A stretch of DNA of 64,000 nucleotides from Pseudobutyrivibrio ruminis (GTDB taxonomy: Bacteria; Bacillota; Clostridia; Lachnospirales; Lachnospiraceae). The stretch is taken from contig SVES01000001.1 in assembly GCA_015057305.1 (NCBI GenBank), positions 1 to 64,000 on the forward strand. Reading direction: 5' to 3'. A model generated the notes under the pieces. It made no database searches. It was not told the DNA's origin and saw nothing but the letters and a program-made list of their open reading frames with translations. A program made the translations under genes and the position numbers. Positions 55,545 to 63,870 of the stretch are shown here, one piece after another; the stretch's first letter is position 1, and the number at the start of each line of letters is the position of its first letter.

Positions 55545-56828
55545 TTATTCCTCCGTATCCTGTGATGTAGCATTTTCAGTATTCGCTGTTTCATCAACTG
55601 TTACATCTACAGTCACCATTGTATTTTGGATGGTGATTCCTTCTATTTTTTCGAAATGGACTACAACGTTTTGTCCCTCGCCTGCTGTCAATCCAGTGCA
55701 GTCGATATAGCCCTTGATTGAACTAGAGCCAAGGGCTGCCAGCGCTTCAGCAGTGCCAAAGACATTTACCTTAATATCACTGCTGGTAATAGTCACATTA
55801 GTTCCATCAGCCAAATTTGAAAGCTGTATATTATCCGCGGATAAATCCATTGTGGAAGCTGTTTCTCCAGACATTAACACATAAATGGAAACCTTCGTGC
55901 TAGAGCCTTCTGTCAGGGAAACTCCTGTCGGCAGATAAGAGCTTATATCCACAGTTGTAGTAAATGAACCTGTTAGCTCAGACAAGTTGATAACTGTATC
56001 TGGAATGGTGATGCTAGTTACATCATTTAATGCACTGGCCTCACCTATTATCATCACTGATGTAGGGTCTGTGGTTATAGAATCAAGTGTAAGATTCTCT
56101 GCCAAGGTGCCGCTGGTCTTTACAACTATATCAACTGTCTTTGTATTTGCAAATACAACGCTAACGCTAACTGTTGCCACAGACAATGTAAGCTCCTTAG
56201 AGTCCACCTCGTTTCCATTTGAATCGTAAAACTTAGGAATTACATTTTCAGTAAAATTGCTAGTAACTCCAGTTATATTCGCCGAAGCAACAACAGTGCT
56301 GATTGTGGATACCACTTCCTCCGGTCCTGTAACAGTGATAACCGTCGGGCTGCTTGTAACTGTATCCACAGCCAAGCCACTTTCGAGAGTTCCTGTGGTC
56401 TGAGCGCTAATAACAAATCGCTCTGTCTTTTCATCCTCAAGCACTACATATAAGTAGTTCTGTTTGCTCGAGATTGTAATATAGTTTGCATAGGATTTAG
56501 CAGCTATTGTAACCGGAATACGTTCTTCGTTTTCCAGATTATTCATATCTGCAACAGCTGAAAAATCAGACGGCGACAACTTTTCTATTATAGAACGTTT
56601 TGCTGTGACTCTAAAGCTTACGGTATTGACTCCGTCCTTTATCTCATAGAGCTTTCCCGCGGATTTCAACACATCCTCGTTTGTTACAGAAACAACTGCA
56701 GTAAATGTCCTTGTCTGGGTTGGGTCATCAATATTTACAACAACCAGCCACAACAAAAAGGCAAATACGAAAGCTAATATTTTTAATCCCACGTCCTTTG
56801 TGAGGGCCTTTAGAATTTTTTGTTTCAT
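55545..56828 (-). CDS. cdaR: CdaR, YbbR-domain regulator of c-di-AMP synthesis
   Basis: A 427-residue protein with one N-terminal membrane anchor ([18 protein letters not shown]) and repeated extracytoplasmic YbbR domains (recurring GxLxxxxxxxxxTxxPxxVxVxGP-type units). In other Firmicutes it binds CdaA and modulates its activity. It starts 2 bases after the cdaA stop and ends next to glmM. Four YbbR units are suggested by the spacing of the repeats, though exact boundaries were not computed. Confidence 0.9.
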   Translation of the reverse strand: MKQKILKALTKDVGLKILAFVFAFLLWLVVVNIDDPTQTRTFTAVVSVTNEDVLKSAGKLYEIKDGVNTVSFRVTAKRSIIEKLSPSDFSAVADMNNLENEERIPVTIAAKSYANYITISSKQNYLYVVLEDEKTERFVISAQTTGTLESGLAVDTVTSSPTVITVTGPEEVVSTISTVVASANITGVTSNFTENVIPKFYDSNGNEVDSKELTLSVATVSVSVVFANTKTVDIVVKTSGTLAENLTLDSITTDPTSVMIIGEASALNDVTSITIPDTVINLSELTGSFTTTVDISSYLPTGVSLTEGSSTKVSIYVLMSGETASTMDLSADNIQLSNLADGTNVTITSSDIKVNVFGTAEALAALGSSSIKGYIDCTGLTAGEGQNVVVHFEKIEGITIQNTMVTVDVTVDETANTENATSQDTEE

Positions 56829-56829
56829 G

Positions 56830-57690
56830 CTAACCCTCCTTTACCGCGGTGTCAGTATTTTCTTCTATGTCAGGATTCTGTATCTTTTTAAGCTGGGCAA
56901 TAAGCTCGTCCTCTTTAACATCTCGAACGATTTTGCCTTCTTTTGCATAAGAAACAGTGCCCGTTTCCTCTGACACTATAATAGTTAATGAATCAGAAAC
57001 CTCGCTTATACCTACTGCTGCCCTATGTCTAGTTCCAAGATCCTTTGATAAAGCCATGTTATCTGATAGTGGAAGATAGCATGTGGCAGAAACCACTCTA
57101 TCGCCTCTGACTATTACCGCTCCATCATGTAATGGTGTATTCTTTTCAAAAATATTTATAAGTAGCTGCCTTGTAACTAACGCATCAAGATTGATACCAG
57201 TACGTTCAAACTCGGTAAGCTGCATATCATTTTCCACCACAATAAGAGCACCTGTTTTAACAGCTCCCATTTCATAGCAGGCTGTCACCATGCCAGTGAT
57301 TGTAGAATCATCAAACTTTTTCGCTCCTGTCTTAAGCAAGTTCCACGAAAATAATGATGTTATTTTTCTTCTACCTATCTGCTCTAGTGCCCTCCTAAGC
57401 TCTGGCTGGAACACCACGATAAGTACTGTTACCGCCACAGATACCAGCCTCTCACCTAACCACAGAATAGTGTTCATCTGGAAGATGGCTGCAAGCACAA
57501 AAAACAGCATAATAATAAGGACGCCTCTAATAAGCATCCAAACTCTGCTATTTTTCACCCAAACCAAAAGATGATACATAAAATATGCAATTATGACAAT
57601 TTCGATTATGTCTGTGATGGAAACATCCGGAATATTTACGTTAAAGTAATCATCGATGAAGGCATCTACAGCATTGACAAAATCAACCAC
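56830..57690 (-). CDS. cdaA: Diadenylate cyclase CdaA
   Basis: A 286-residue membrane enzyme making cyclic di-AMP from two ATP. Three membrane segments lie at about 28-95, then the DAC domain with HDGAVIV (DGA 189-191) and GTRHRAAVGIS (RHR 221-223), both catalytic. It starts with GTG at 57690, overlapping the TAG of the preceding gene, with AAAGAGG upstream. The second messenger controls potassium, osmotic balance and cell-wall state, which fits its partner glmM. Confidence 0.96.
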   Translation of the reverse strand: MVDFVNAVDAFIDDYFNVNIPDVSITDIIEIVIIAYFMYHLLVWVKNSRVWMLIRGVLIIMLFFVLAAIFQMNTILWLGERLVSVAVTVLIVVFQPELRRALEQIGRRKITSLFSWNLLKTGAKKFDDSTITGMVTACYEMGAVKTGALIVVENDMQLTEFERTGINLDALVTRQLLINIFEKNTPLHDGAVIVRGDRVVSATCYLPLSDNMALSKDLGTRHRAAVGISEVSDSLTIIVSEETGTVSYAKEGKIVRDVKEDELIAQLKKIQNPDIEENTDTAVKEG

Positions 57691-58601
57691 TATATCTTTT
57701 TAACCTCTTTATCTTCCTCTACAATTCTAATCTTTGGAACTGCAGTTACATAGTAATAATAGTCATCATCCTCAAACTGGACCTTTTCTATTCTGGAATA
57801 ATCTAAATCAAGGATGAAATAATTCAATATAAAGCCAATTATTATAACAATTATATTTCCAACTATAAGTCCTGGAATTTCACCCTTTTGGCTATTAAGT
57901 AGGAAGCCTGTAAGCATAATGATGAATTCAACAGCAACTCCCATAAGGTTAGCCACTATCCAAGACATATTTATATTGGATTGACGCAATAAATATACCA
58001 CCAAAAACATAGCAATCATAGCTATCAGGAAAAAGTAAAACATACGTCCCTTTAGCATCTGCTCATTTAGCAGTGTAACAATTGAAACATCTGAGGTCTC
58101 ATCAATAATTGCTGCAGCATTATCCTTTACAATATGAAGATAATATGCAGTAACCGAGCCGCAGATAATGGCGCATATCTCATTTATATTCGAAAGAAGA
58201 CCTGTACCCAAAGCCATGATATATGGCGAATGAAAAGAATAGCATATTGGCACCATAACCATGTTGTATGTATTTTTGCTTCTGTAGTAGGCGCACACTA
58301 AGTATCCCACCACTACAAAGGCTAAGCCTATGATTGCCGCCTCAAAGCTGAGCTCCGCTAAATCTAATAGTAAAACTATTGTCAATACAATGGAAACACC
58401 CTGAATCGGGAAAAATGCACAAACAAGTGCAATTATTATTGACACCCAAACCTGGCTGACTGTTTTGTTGTATCCAAAATTAATACGGATGCACATTAAT
58501 CCCACAAAGGCTACAAGTGCGCTCCATATTTTCAAAAAGAGCATCTCTCTCGAGAGAATAAACCTTCTGATATTATCTCTTAATCTAATAAATGTGTTCA
58601 T
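57690..58601 (-). CDS. Uncharacterised polytopic membrane protein preceding cdaA
   Basis: A 303-residue protein with about eight membrane segments and an acidic, tyrosine-rich cytoplasmic tail (FEDDDYYYYVTAVPKI). The middle soluble patch (KDNAAAIIDETSDVSIVTLL) divides two hydrophobic halves. I do not recognise a family. Its stop overlaps the cdaA start, so the two are coupled and may work together. The gene before it is also an unknown membrane protein. Confidence 0.8.
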   Translation of the reverse strand: MNTFIRLRDNIRRFILSREMLFLKIWSALVAFVGLMCIRINFGYNKTVSQVWVSIIIALVCAFFPIQGVSIVLTIVLLLDLAELSFEAAIIGLAFVVVGYLVCAYYRSKNTYNMVMVPICYSFHSPYIMALGTGLLSNINEICAIICGSVTAYYLHIVKDNAAAIIDETSDVSIVTLLNEQMLKGRMFYFFLIAMIAMFLVVYLLRQSNINMSWIVANLMGVAVEFIIMLTGFLLNSQKGEIPGLIVGNIIVIIIGFILNYFILDLDYSRIEKVQFEDDDYYYYVTAVPKIRIVEEDKEVKKI

Positions 58602-58610
58602 AGCTTTCCT

Positions 58611-59048
58611 CTAGTCTAAATCTTCTGTACTTCTAGCAAGAAGAGGTTTTGTTTCTCTAGCCTCATCCTCATACATCATATTAAGCTTTGAATATCTTAA
58701 TGCCAGTTCTTTGATAAGTCTCTTGCCTTTGCGATATTGCTTTGCAGCCCTTCGACGTGTGTTATGCACATGAATGATAATATATAATGCGTAGGCCAGC
58801 ATGCCTGCCAATATCATAAGCAATATGTACATTGTAGTGATATTTTCCAGCACATTGCCTGCAATATAGATAATAATTGCCACATAAATAATTCCAAAGA
58901 ATAAAGTACCTGTTAAGAATCCACCCCAGCCATATAAAGCAACATACTCCTTTTTAGAATAACGGAGCATAGGCTGATATTCAGGTCCCAATTCCTTTTC
59001 AAATATTGCCATAGACGTCATGTGTTTGACGCGTTCTTCATTAATCAA
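58611..59048 (-). CDS. Uncharacterised two-span membrane protein
   Basis: A 145-residue protein. It has a soluble N-terminus of about 38 residues (ELGPEYQPMLRYSKKEYVAL), two membrane segments (about 40-65 and 70-92), and a basic cytoplasmic tail (HNTRRRAAKQYRKGKRLIK). The start is taken as TTG at 59048 because AAGGGG lies about 8 bases before it; later ATG codons lack a site. It is the first gene of the cdaA operon, 9 bases from the next gene. The function is unknown. Confidence 0.75.
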   Translation of the reverse strand: MINEERVKHMTSMAIFEKELGPEYQPMLRYSKKEYVALYGWGGFLTGTLFFGIIYVAIIIYIAGNVLENITTMYILLMILAGMLAYALYIIIHVHNTRRRAAKQYRKGKRLIKELALRYSKLNMMYEDEARETKPLLARSTEDLD

Positions 59049-59086
59049 ATCTTTACCCCTTTATGGAATCAAAATTATTCAGAATG

Positions 59087-59095
59087 AGTATATCA
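59087..59095 (-). promoter_or_regulatory. Extended -10 promoter of the cdaA operon
   Basis: Read on the minus strand the site is TGATATACT, an extended -10 (TGnTATACT), about 40 bases before the TTG start and just after the yvyF terminator. No good -35 is seen, as is common with extended -10 promoters. Confidence 0.45.
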
Positions 59096-59103
59096 CAAAA
59101 CAC

Positions 59104-59145
59104 CAATAAAAAGAAATACCTACCAGCTATTGCCGATAGGTATTT
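59104..59145 (-). terminator. Rho-independent terminator of the comF-yvyF unit
   Basis: A perfect 9-base stem (AAATACCTA with TAGGTATTT; 59137-59145 and 59114-59122) has a 14-base loop. On the minus strand it is followed by CTTTTTATT. It lies 10 bases past the yvyF stop. Confidence 0.85.
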
Positions 59146-59154
59146 GTAGAAAAC

Positions 59155-59565
59155 TTATTTTTGTAGGAAGCGCATTGCATTCCTGTTGTCTTTTTGAGGC
59201 TTTGGAGCCTCTGGCTCCTTTGGCTTCTCTATAGATTTACTCAATGCATTTGCCATGTTGTTTTTACAATTCTCGCAGAACCTTCCAGTTCTAATGGTAG
59301 CTCCACAATTTTCGCATTCGATTCCAATTGGCGAATCGTCGGTAAACTGCAGTCTTTCTTCCCTAATCCATTGACGTATCTGATTTGTAGACACATTATT
59401 GTTCTCCGAGATTTCTTGTATGGTTGCTCGAGGATTCTCTCTAATATATTCCTTTGTCTCCTGGAATTTCTTTTCTGTCTCCTCTCTACAGGCAGGGCAA
59501 ATATTAAACCCGCCGCCAATATAATTGAATAATCTTCCACAATTTCTACAATTACGCACTTCCAT
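59155..59565 (-). CDS. yvyF: YvyF/TIGR03826-like flagellar operon protein
   Basis: A 136-residue protein with two zinc-ribbon-like cysteine pairs: CRNCGRLF plus CPAC near residues 6-35, and CENCGATI plus CENCKNNM near 87-110. A helix-turn-helix-like segment lies between them (ATIQEISENNNVSTNQIRQW). This matches YvyF, found between comF and flgM in Bacillus flagellar operons. Here it follows comF and then the unit ends, so flgM and the flagellar genes must be elsewhere. It may be a regulator; its biochemical role is not known. Confidence 0.85.
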   Translation of the reverse strand: MEVRNCRNCGRLFNYIGGGFNICPACREETEKKFQETKEYIRENPRATIQEISENNNVSTNQIRQWIREERLQFTDDSPIGIECENCGATIRTGRFCENCKNNMANALSKSIEKPKEPEAPKPQKDNRNAMRFLQK

Positions 59566-59585
59566 AGGTAATACCTCCTGTTTCG

Positions 59586-60320
59586 CTACTGTGCCTCACC
59601 AACGCAAACGCACAAGCCGTAAACCTCTTTTACTCCCCCATCCTTCAAAACTCTAGCAACCTCATCCAAAGTTGAACCAGTTGTATAAATATCATCAACT
59701 ATAAGTACTTTTCTAAATTGTACATCATTTCCCGTTAATATAAAAGCTTTTAACAAATTTTTCTTTCTTTTTACGCGATTTAACTGTTTCATTGCCACGG
59801 TATCAATCTCTCGTCTGACAATTCCATTACAAACTGGTATTCCAGACAATTCACCTAATGCCTCGGCAAAAACCTCCGCCTGATTATACCCTCTGCGCCT
59901 TTTCTTTGCTTCATACATGGGAACAGGCACAATAGCCTCTATTCCTTTGCTTTTAATCCATGTTCCGTAATTTTTCATTGCATGTTTCGCATAAACTTTT
60001 CCATAGCAGCGTCTGTTGGAATATTTAAATCGATACATAGATTTTTTCATATCTCCCATGTATCTAAATATTGCCTTAGACTGATTAAAGGCATGGTTTG
60101 TTTTGCTACAATTGTCACAATACTCTTTGCCAGCAGACAAAATCGGCCCGCCGCATTTTAAACAATAATTATGACCTATCAGCTTTATATTTTTTGTGCA
60201 CCGCCGACAAAAGCCTATTTCTTTCTCAAAATTTAATAAAACTTTATCGCATGCTGCGCATCGTTTTGGGTATAATGATTCTAGTAAAAAGTCTATAATA
60301 CCCTTTATAATATGATTCAT
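59586..60320 (-). CDS. comF: ComF-family phosphoribosyltransferase-like protein
   Basis: A 244-residue protein. The N-terminal double zinc-finger region has CAAC, CRRC, CLKCGGPI and CDNC. The C-terminal PRTase domain has KAKKRRRGYNQAEVFAEAL and the PRPP-binding loop VLIVDDIYTTGSTLDEVARV. ComFC acts in uptake of transforming DNA in competent bacteria. The start is ATG at 60320, with GAGG 6 bases upstream; a GTG four codons earlier would put that site inside the gene. It is followed by yvyF. Confidence 0.9.
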   Translation of the reverse strand: MNHIIKGIIDFLLESLYPKRCAACDKVLLNFEKEIGFCRRCTKNIKLIGHNYCLKCGGPILSAGKEYCDNCSKTNHAFNQSKAIFRYMGDMKKSMYRFKYSNRRCYGKVYAKHAMKNYGTWIKSKGIEAIVPVPMYEAKKRRRGYNQAEVFAEALGELSGIPVCNGIVRREIDTVAMKQLNRVKRKKNLLKAFILTGNDVQFRKVLIVDDIYTTGSTLDEVARVLKDGGVKEVYGLCVCVGEAQ

Positions 60321-60334
60321 TGCATACCTCACAT

Positions 60335-60363
60335 TTGACTAATTCTGGTTTTGTAATTATTAT
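60335..60363 (+). promoter_or_regulatory. Sigma-A-type promoter of the lipoprotein-cysE unit
   Basis: TTGACT (60335-60340), a 17-base spacer and TATTAT (60358-60363) precede the start at 60392 by 28 bases. GAAAGGA is the ribosome binding site. Confidence 0.75.
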
Positions 60364-60391
60364 TGAGTAACTGAATCATGAAAGGATTAAT

Positions 60392-61747
60392 ATGAGAAAT
60401 AAATTATTAAGTATAGTATTGACCTTGACCCTGTGCCTGTCTCTTGTTGCTTGCAAAGAGAGCACTAGCACTGAGCCCGTAACAGAAAACGCAGATGAAT
60501 CCCCTTCGGATTCTTATCAATATAATATAACAGCACTTTTATCAGAAGACAATAGCTACAACCAAATTCTCTTAGAGGGCTTTACTGATGCTTTGTCCGA
60601 CTATATAGGCGACGAGCATTTTACTATTACTACAGCTTCTGTTTCAGAAGATACCACTAGTGAGATGCTGGCTACAGACGCTATAAAAGCTTCTCCTGAT
60701 ATGATTTTTACTGCAGGAAAATCCACTTTACTTGCAGCCAGCGATGCCACTGATTCCATTCCTATTATTTCAACAGGCATTGTTGATTTTAAAGGCACCC
60801 TTCATATTGCCAGCCTTGGAGGCTCCACATGGGATAAAACAACAGGGCGAAATATTACAGGAATCAGCAGCAAGCCTAGTATTGTAGATCAGGTTTCCCT
60901 TATGATTGAAGCAACAGAGGATTTGCAGACTGTAGGTATTTTCTTCTCACCAGAAGACACTGATGCTATCTATCAAAATGAAATATTTGAGGCTTATTTA
61001 GATCAGGCTGGTATCCCTTGGAAGGAATATCTTATACCGGTAGAAGAAACAACCATTACTGAAAGTGTCCCTCAGAATTCAACTGCCCTTACCCCTAGCA
61101 AATATGTTGCCGCATCTGCAAAGCAGGGAATGGATAATGATGTAGAAGCCCTTGGCGAGGATTCATTGGTTGGACTTAATTCCCCTTCATCTACCAGAGT
61201 TGCCCTTGTCTCAGACTTTTGGTCTGGCGGAAAGAAGGTTGCAAAAAAAGCTACTGATGAGACAGATTCAAATAATGAGGACACAGATTCAGACATCTCC
61301 TCAGAGGATGAAAAAGATATAACTGAAATCACATTAGAAGACAGAATTACAGAAGCATGCAACGAATGCTCTGCCATTTACATTCCTTTTGGCAGTCTGC
61401 TTACAGACCAAATGGATACTATTGGAACTATCGCACAGGAATCCGATGTGGTTATTGTTGCAGGCGATTCTGAAATAGGGGAAAATGCTCTTGTAACATT
61501 ATTTTCCGATCCATACTCATACGGATACGCCGCAGGTAAAAAGGCAGTCCGGGTTTTCAATGGTGATGATATTTCAACTATAAAAATTGGCTACGGATCT
61601 TCTGATGATTCAGTGAAGCTTTACAATGGCACTATCGTCGAGGCATTTGGTATTGAGTTTCCTAAGTCCTTTAGTGAATTAAATGAATTTCTTAGCACTT
61701 ATGAATATGGCAGCAACACTGTTCGATACTCTATTGCGGGAGAATAA
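60392..61747 (+). CDS. TrpX-like ABC substrate-binding lipoprotein
   Basis: A 451-residue lipoprotein. The signal peptide ends in LSLVAC with the lipidated cysteine at 21, followed by an acidic linker. The mature domain resembles the ABC_sub_bind (PF04392) family: ASPDMIFTAGKSTLLAASDA, IPIISTGIVDFKGTL, NITGISSKPSIVDQVSLMIE, VGIFFSP, and AAGKKAVRVFNGDD near the end. Such proteins bind tryptophan or other aromatic compounds. A non-conserved acidic insert of about 100 residues (about 215-315) splits the fold. No permease or ATPase gene is beside it. Confidence 0.78.
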   Translation: MRNKLLSIVLTLTLCLSLVACKESTSTEPVTENADESPSDSYQYNITALLSEDNSYNQILLEGFTDALSDYIGDEHFTITTASVSEDTTSEMLATDAIKASPDMIFTAGKSTLLAASDATDSIPIISTGIVDFKGTLHIASLGGSTWDKTTGRNITGISSKPSIVDQVSLMIEATEDLQTVGIFFSPEDTDAIYQNEIFEAYLDQAGIPWKEYLIPVEETTITESVPQNSTALTPSKYVAASAKQGMDNDVEALGEDSLVGLNSPSSTRVALVSDFWSGGKKVAKKATDETDSNNEDTDSDISSEDEKDITEITLEDRITEACNECSAIYIPFGSLLTDQMDTIGTIAQESDVVIVAGDSEIGENALVTLFSDPYSYGYAAGKKAVRVFNGDDISTIKIGYGSSDDSVKLYNGTIVEAFGIEFPKSFSELNEFLSTYEYGSNTVRYSIAGE

Positions 61748-61749
61748 TT

Positions 61750-62274
61750 ATGACAAAACAAGAATACAAGGATTTACTGCGAAGCGATTATCTACGATAT
61801 AACAGCAACTGTTCTTTTTTCAATCGCCTTAAAACCTATAAATTAAAGCCTGGCTATGAATGGAGCTACTGGTACAGAAAATTGTGCTATCAAAATAGCA
61901 AAGCTTATTTAAAGCCATTAGCCTTTCTTACAAGACTTCATTATCACAAGGTTTGCATCAAATATGGAATAGATATTCCAAGCCATATTCCTCAAATTGG
62001 TGCTGGTTTTTTAATAGAGCATTTTTCATGCATTGTAATTCATACTGATGCAGTTATAGGCAAAAATGTCACTATTCACCAGGGAATCGTCATTGGAACA
62101 AATGGACGAGGCGTGCCTGTCATTGAGGATGATGTTAATATCGGTGCTGGTGCCGCTGTAATAGGTCCAATTACCGTTGGAAAAGGCGCTGTTATTGGAG
62201 CAAATGCAGTTGTAACTCATGATGTTCCTGCCGGTGCAGTTGTGGCAGGTAACCCAGCCCATATAATTAAATAA
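61750..62274 (+). CDS. Serine-acetyltransferase-like left-handed beta-helix protein
   Basis: A 174-residue protein. A short helical N-terminal part is followed by hexapeptide repeats (VIHTDAVIGKNVTIHQGIVI, VIEDDVNIGAGAAVIGPITV, VTHDVPAGAVVAGNPAHII). These match the CysE/colanic-acid acetyltransferase group. It may make O-acetylserine or acetylate a surface sugar; the short N-terminus argues against classical CysE. It begins 2 bases after the lipoprotein stop and ends at a strong terminator. Confidence 0.75.
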   Translation: MTKQEYKDLLRSDYLRYNSNCSFFNRLKTYKLKPGYEWSYWYRKLCYQNSKAYLKPLAFLTRLHYHKVCIKYGIDIPSHIPQIGAGFLIEHFSCIVIHTDAVIGKNVTIHQGIVIGTNGRGVPVIEDDVNIGAGAAVIGPITVGKGAVIGANAVVTHDVPAGAVVAGNPAHIIK

Positions 62275-62282
62275 TAACAATA

Positions 62283-62340
62283 TAAGCCCCTAGATTTAGC
62301 CGAATTGTCAGAAAACATCACTAAATCTAGGGGCTTTTCA
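62283..62340 (+). terminator. Rho-independent terminator
   Basis: A 14-base perfect stem (AGCCCCTAGATTTA with TAAATCTAGGGGCT) has a 23-base loop and is followed by TTTTCAAAAT. It closes the lipoprotein/acetyltransferase unit. Confidence 0.8.
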
Positions 62341-62453
62341 AAATACTTGACCTATGGTATTATGATATTAACTATAAGTATAGGTTTCTATGCCCTGGCA
62401 AAGACAATGGATTGTCGAAGGCAAAATTTCAAGGAAGAAAGGAGGGGCGTCTT

Positions 62454-63731
62454 ATGGCACGCATTGATGCTGCGTATAATTATTTCATGACGACCTATGG
62501 TGATAACATAGGCTCTCGTTACGAATCTCATAAGAAAAGTGAGTTACGCGACACTTACAACAAAATAGTAAAAGCCAACAAAGATTCTCCTCTGTACAAA
62601 ATAAAAGATACCGAGGATATGGGTCAGTTTGCCATTGATATCAAAGAGCATGCTAATTCCATGGCTCTTTCAGTATCAAATCTTTCTTCTGCTGGGGACG
62701 ATATTTCAGCCATACTTGAAAAACGTATTGCATCATCTTCTGATAACGACTCTGTAGAAGCTTTATATGTTGGAGATAATGATTCCTCTGTGGATAGCTT
62801 TACTATCGAGGTGGATTCCCTTGCAAAGCCTCAAATCAACACTGGTAATTTCTTATACAGTGATGGTCACGATTTTGAGGAGGGACAATATTCATTTGAT
62901 TTGGATATTAGAAATCACTCTTACGAGTTCCAGTTCAATGTTAACAAGGGTGAATCTAATCTTACCGTTCAAAATAAGATTGTCCGCTTACTAAACACCT
63001 CTGATGTAGGTCTTTCGGCGAACCTTATATCAGACGACAAATATGGCACTAAGGCAATTCAGATTACCTCAAAGTCTACCGGCCTTGCAGAGGATGAGCA
63101 ATCACTATTCAATATTTCTTCAACGATTTCTTGGAGAGAATTGAATACCTTAGGCATAGATAATGTAACTCAACAGCCTACCAACTCAAGCTTTAAGCTA
63201 AACGGTAGTTCTCACGAGTCATTGTCAAACACCTTTACAGTTAATAAAGCCTTTGAGTTAATACTAAAGGCTCCTACAGAGGGTCCTGTTCAGGTAGGAT
63301 TAATGAATGATACAGAAGCTTTATCAAATGGCATTAATCAGCTGTTAGACAGTTATAATGGCATGCTTGATATTGGCTTGAAATACAATGGAGCTCATCA
63401 AAACCGCACCTTATTTAATGAAATCTCAGCAATTGCTAGAAACAACGCTGAGAATCTTACAAGCGTCGGTATTGATGCAGATTCACTAGGACATTTATCA
63501 CTTAACAAAGATACACTTTCTGACATAATAAACAGCGACAACAGGGACAGTGCTTTTACCACTCTTAACGAGCTTAAAAACTCTATTGGCAAGGCTGCTT
63601 CAAAGGCATCTATAAACCCTATGGCTTATGTAGACAAGGCTGTTGTAGAGTATAAAAACCCTGGCAAGTCTCTGGCTGCGCCGTATGCAACAAGTGCATA
63701 TTCTGGAATGATGGTGAATTACGGGTTGTAA
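62454..63731 (+). CDS. FliD-like filament-cap-type protein
   Basis: A 425-residue protein without signal peptide. The N-terminal 110 residues are helical, then a FliD_N-like strand (SFTIEVDSLAKPQINTGNFL) and a middle beta domain. A C-terminal helical part follows (LSNGINQLLDSYNGMLDIGL) resembling FliD_C. Classical FliD is 450-900 residues, so this is a short version. The start is ATG at 62454, with AAGGAGG 9 bases upstream; an earlier ATG at 62412 has no site. Candidate promoter elements upstream are weak. A role as flagellar cap or a related secreted cap is likely but not certain. Confidence 0.62.
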   Translation: MARIDAAYNYFMTTYGDNIGSRYESHKKSELRDTYNKIVKANKDSPLYKIKDTEDMGQFAIDIKEHANSMALSVSNLSSAGDDISAILEKRIASSSDNDSVEALYVGDNDSSVDSFTIEVDSLAKPQINTGNFLYSDGHDFEEGQYSFDLDIRNHSYEFQFNVNKGESNLTVQNKIVRLLNTSDVGLSANLISDDKYGTKAIQITSKSTGLAEDEQSLFNISSTISWRELNTLGIDNVTQQPTNSSFKLNGSSHESLSNTFTVNKAFELILKAPTEGPVQVGLMNDTEALSNGINQLLDSYNGMLDIGLKYNGAHQNRTLFNEISAIARNNAENLTSVGIDADSLGHLSLNKDTLSDIINSDNRDSAFTTLNELKNSIGKAASKASINPMAYVDKAVVEYKNPGKSLAAPYATSAYSGMMVNYGL

Positions 63732-63738
63732 AATTTAC

Positions 63739-63870
63739 GCAACACTTGTAGGCTTACATGCTCCCGCAGGGCACCCCTCACATCTTCGCGAGGAACCCCG
63801 CCGGCGTGGGGTCCCCCCTCGCTCGACGTGATACTTCCCTGCTAGCGCTAGCCAAGGCTATGAGTGTTGC
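63739..63870. repeat. Family-3-like GC-rich hairpin, copy 2, between convergent genes
   Basis: GCAACACT at 63739 pairs with AGTGTTGC ending at 63870. Inner arms pair GCAGGG with CCCTGC, and at the tip ACCCC with GGGGT around GCCGGC. The stretch GCTCCCGCAGGG resembles GCTCCCGCAAGCC of copy 1 near rfbB. GC content is far above the surroundings. It ends exactly where the following minus-strand gene stops, so it could also end transcription from both sides. Confidence 0.65.

Noticed and set aside
62290-62310. A flagellar sigma-28 type promoter (GCCGAATT) before the FliD-like gene
   Set aside because: No TAAA box lies 15 bases upstream, and the sequence is inside the loop of the terminator hairpin.
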